22,460 bases of DNA, from positions 1-22,460 of the forward strand of contig CAZZBZ010000052.1 in assembly GCA_964653025.1 (NCBI GenBank), in the 5' to 3' direction. Both the position numbers and the translations under genes were made by a program. This DNA comes from JABWAM01 sp964653025 (GTDB taxonomy: Bacteria; Verrucomicrobiota; Verrucomicrobiia; JABWAM01). This document shows positions 21,638 to 22,460 of this stretch, in pieces (position 1 is the stretch's first letter; each line of letters opens with the position of its first letter). The notes under the pieces are model-generated. The model did no database searches. It had not been told where the DNA came from and was given only the letters and a program-made list of their open reading frames with translations.

Positions 21638-22408
21638 TTAGCGGATGGCGGCGGCGACCCAGTCGCGGAGCGTGGCGGCGTCGGCGACCATCTGTTCGGG
21701 GGAGTCCTGTCGGACGAACTCGAGGAGCAGGGCGCGGGGGCGGGAATCGGCGGCGAGCTTGCGCATGAGGGGTGCCCAGACGTCCGCGCCCTCGGCGAGC
21801 GGCCTGCGGTCGCTCCCGTTCCAGTGGTAGACGTGAACGTGGGAGAGGACGGGGAGCATCGCCTCCATCTCCACGGAGAGATCGCGGCCTGCCTCGACGT
21901 AGACCTGGTAGAAACCGTGGAAGTTCGGGTGGTTCACCTCGCGGGCGAGCCGTGCCGCGGAGGCGCCGGTATCCGTGATGAAGCCGCGGTGGAACTCGGT
22001 GCAAAGCTCAATTCCGACGGCCTTCGCCTGCTCGGCGAGGCGGCGGGCGAGTTCGATCGCGCGCTGCCAGTCCTCCACCTTTGCGACGGCGGAGGGGATC
22101 TTCATCGCCCAGATACGGACGATGCGCGTGCCGAGGTGACCGGCGGCGTCGAGAATCGGCCCGAGGGCCTCCTCGGGAGTTTCGCCCATGCGAAAATATG
22201 AGCCGTAGCTTGAGACCCGGAGCCCAGCCTCGCGCGTACGCGCGCCGATGGTCTCCAGGTCCGCCGCCGGGAGGGTCGGGGGGGCGTGGACATCGCCGCC
22301 CCACTCGATGGCGTCGAGGCCTGCGCGCTGAACGAGGGCAACCACCTCGGGCACGGCGAGCTTGCGAAAAGTAACGCTGCAGAGGCCGGTGGAAAGATGG
22401 GAGTTCAT
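21638..22408 (-). CDS. Sugar phosphate isomerase/epimerase-like TIM-barrel protein
   Basis: The 256-residue protein of the xylose isomerase-like TIM-barrel (AP endonuclease 2) superfamily starts 'STGLCSVTFRKLAVPEVVALVQRAGLDAIEWGGDVH'. It has strand-end residues typical of the metal site: Glu in 'IELCTEFHRG', His in 'LSHVHVYHWNG' and Glu in 'ALLLEFVRQDS'. Where most members have an Asp ('yDtgH'), this one reads 'HGFYQVYVEAG', as in a PVC-type subgroup with Gln (e.g. LYWQP-like), so one metal ligand may be missing or replaced. Substrates in this superfamily range from sugars to hydroxypyruvate, and none can be named here. ATG 22408 has no Shine-Dalgarno; 52 bases remain upstream in the window. 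It is on the same strand as the SGNH cassette, 89 bases ahead of it. Confidence 0.85.
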   Translation of the reverse strand: MNSHLSTGLCSVTFRKLAVPEVVALVQRAGLDAIEWGGDVHAPPTLPAADLETIGARTREAGLRVSSYGSYFRMGETPEEALGPILDAAGHLGTRIVRIWAMKIPSAVAKVEDWQRAIELARRLAEQAKAVGIELCTEFHRGFITDTGASAARLAREVNHPNFHGFYQVYVEAGRDLSVEMEAMLPVLSHVHVYHWNGSDRRPLAEGADVWAPLMRKLAADSRPRALLLEFVRQDSPEQMVADAATLRDWVAAAIR

Positions 22409-22460
22409 GGGACTGAATGCTGGCGCGAGCGCCGATGGGTGGCAACGGCAAAACCGGCAA
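22409..22460. other. Downstream edge of window
   Basis: These 52 bases precede the minus-strand TIM-barrel gene. I see no complete gene, no Shine-Dalgarno and no recognisable promoter; the true promoter may lie beyond the edge. Confidence 0.3.

Noticed and set aside
21549..22004. N-terminal extension of the SGNH hydrolase frame
   Set aside because: It overlaps the TIM-barrel gene on the same strand in another frame and is Arg/Pro-rich. The membrane anchor begins shortly after ATG 21548.

Overview
The window is GC-rich bacterial chromosome, densely packed with long genes, mostly in short same-strand operons joined by ATGA stop/start overlaps. I see no tRNA, rRNA, CRISPR array, transposase, integrase or phage gene. 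Likely origin: an environmental Gram-negative of the PVC group, most likely Verrucomicrobiota. Reasons: near absence of Shine-Dalgarno sequences, a tandem DUF4159 secreted protein, System II (ResB/CcsA) cytochrome c maturation, secreted FG-GAP proteins, and intergenic gaps filled with palindromic GC-rich repeats. The phylum is inferred; no marker gene proves it.

Layout. (1) 32-1558, plus strand: secreted double-DUF4159 protein. (2) 6124 down to 1749, minus strand: LOG-family protein, pabB and elbB, then, after a repeat-filled gap, an MBL-fold hydrolase coupled to tsaB. (3) 6251-9126, plus strand: lutABC, the iron-sulfur L-lactate oxidation complex, divergent from the LOG gene. (4) 9922-9248, minus strand: small HNH nuclease with an apparent signal peptide. 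(5) 12999-10118, minus strand: trpD coupled to a secreted FG-GAP protein. (6) 14554-13301, minus strand: NADP-type isocitrate dehydrogenase. (7) 17784-14693, minus strand: resB-ccsA. (8) 21548-17849, minus strand: three coupled genes (membrane-anchored SGNH hydrolase, polytopic membrane protein, FkbM methyltransferase) in visibly less GC-rich DNA. (9) 22408-21638, minus strand: xylose-isomerase-like TIM-barrel protein.

How the genes work together. Most are housekeeping: tRNA t6A (tsaB), folate (pabB), tryptophan (trpD), TCA cycle (icd), cytochrome c maturation (resB-ccsA) and lactate oxidation (lutABC). The less ordinary content is the SGNH/membrane/FkbM cassette, which looks like an undescribed envelope- or exported-glycan module; the signal-peptide-bearing HNH nuclease; an FG-GAP propeller apparently inserted in a jelly-roll; and a family of modular intergenic hairpins. 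In that family a constant TGGAG-type lead-in precedes stems whose sequences differ while perfect pairing is kept. The hairpins fill the gaps at 1605-1701, 3311-3373, 9126-9242, 9941-10049 and 13044-13260.
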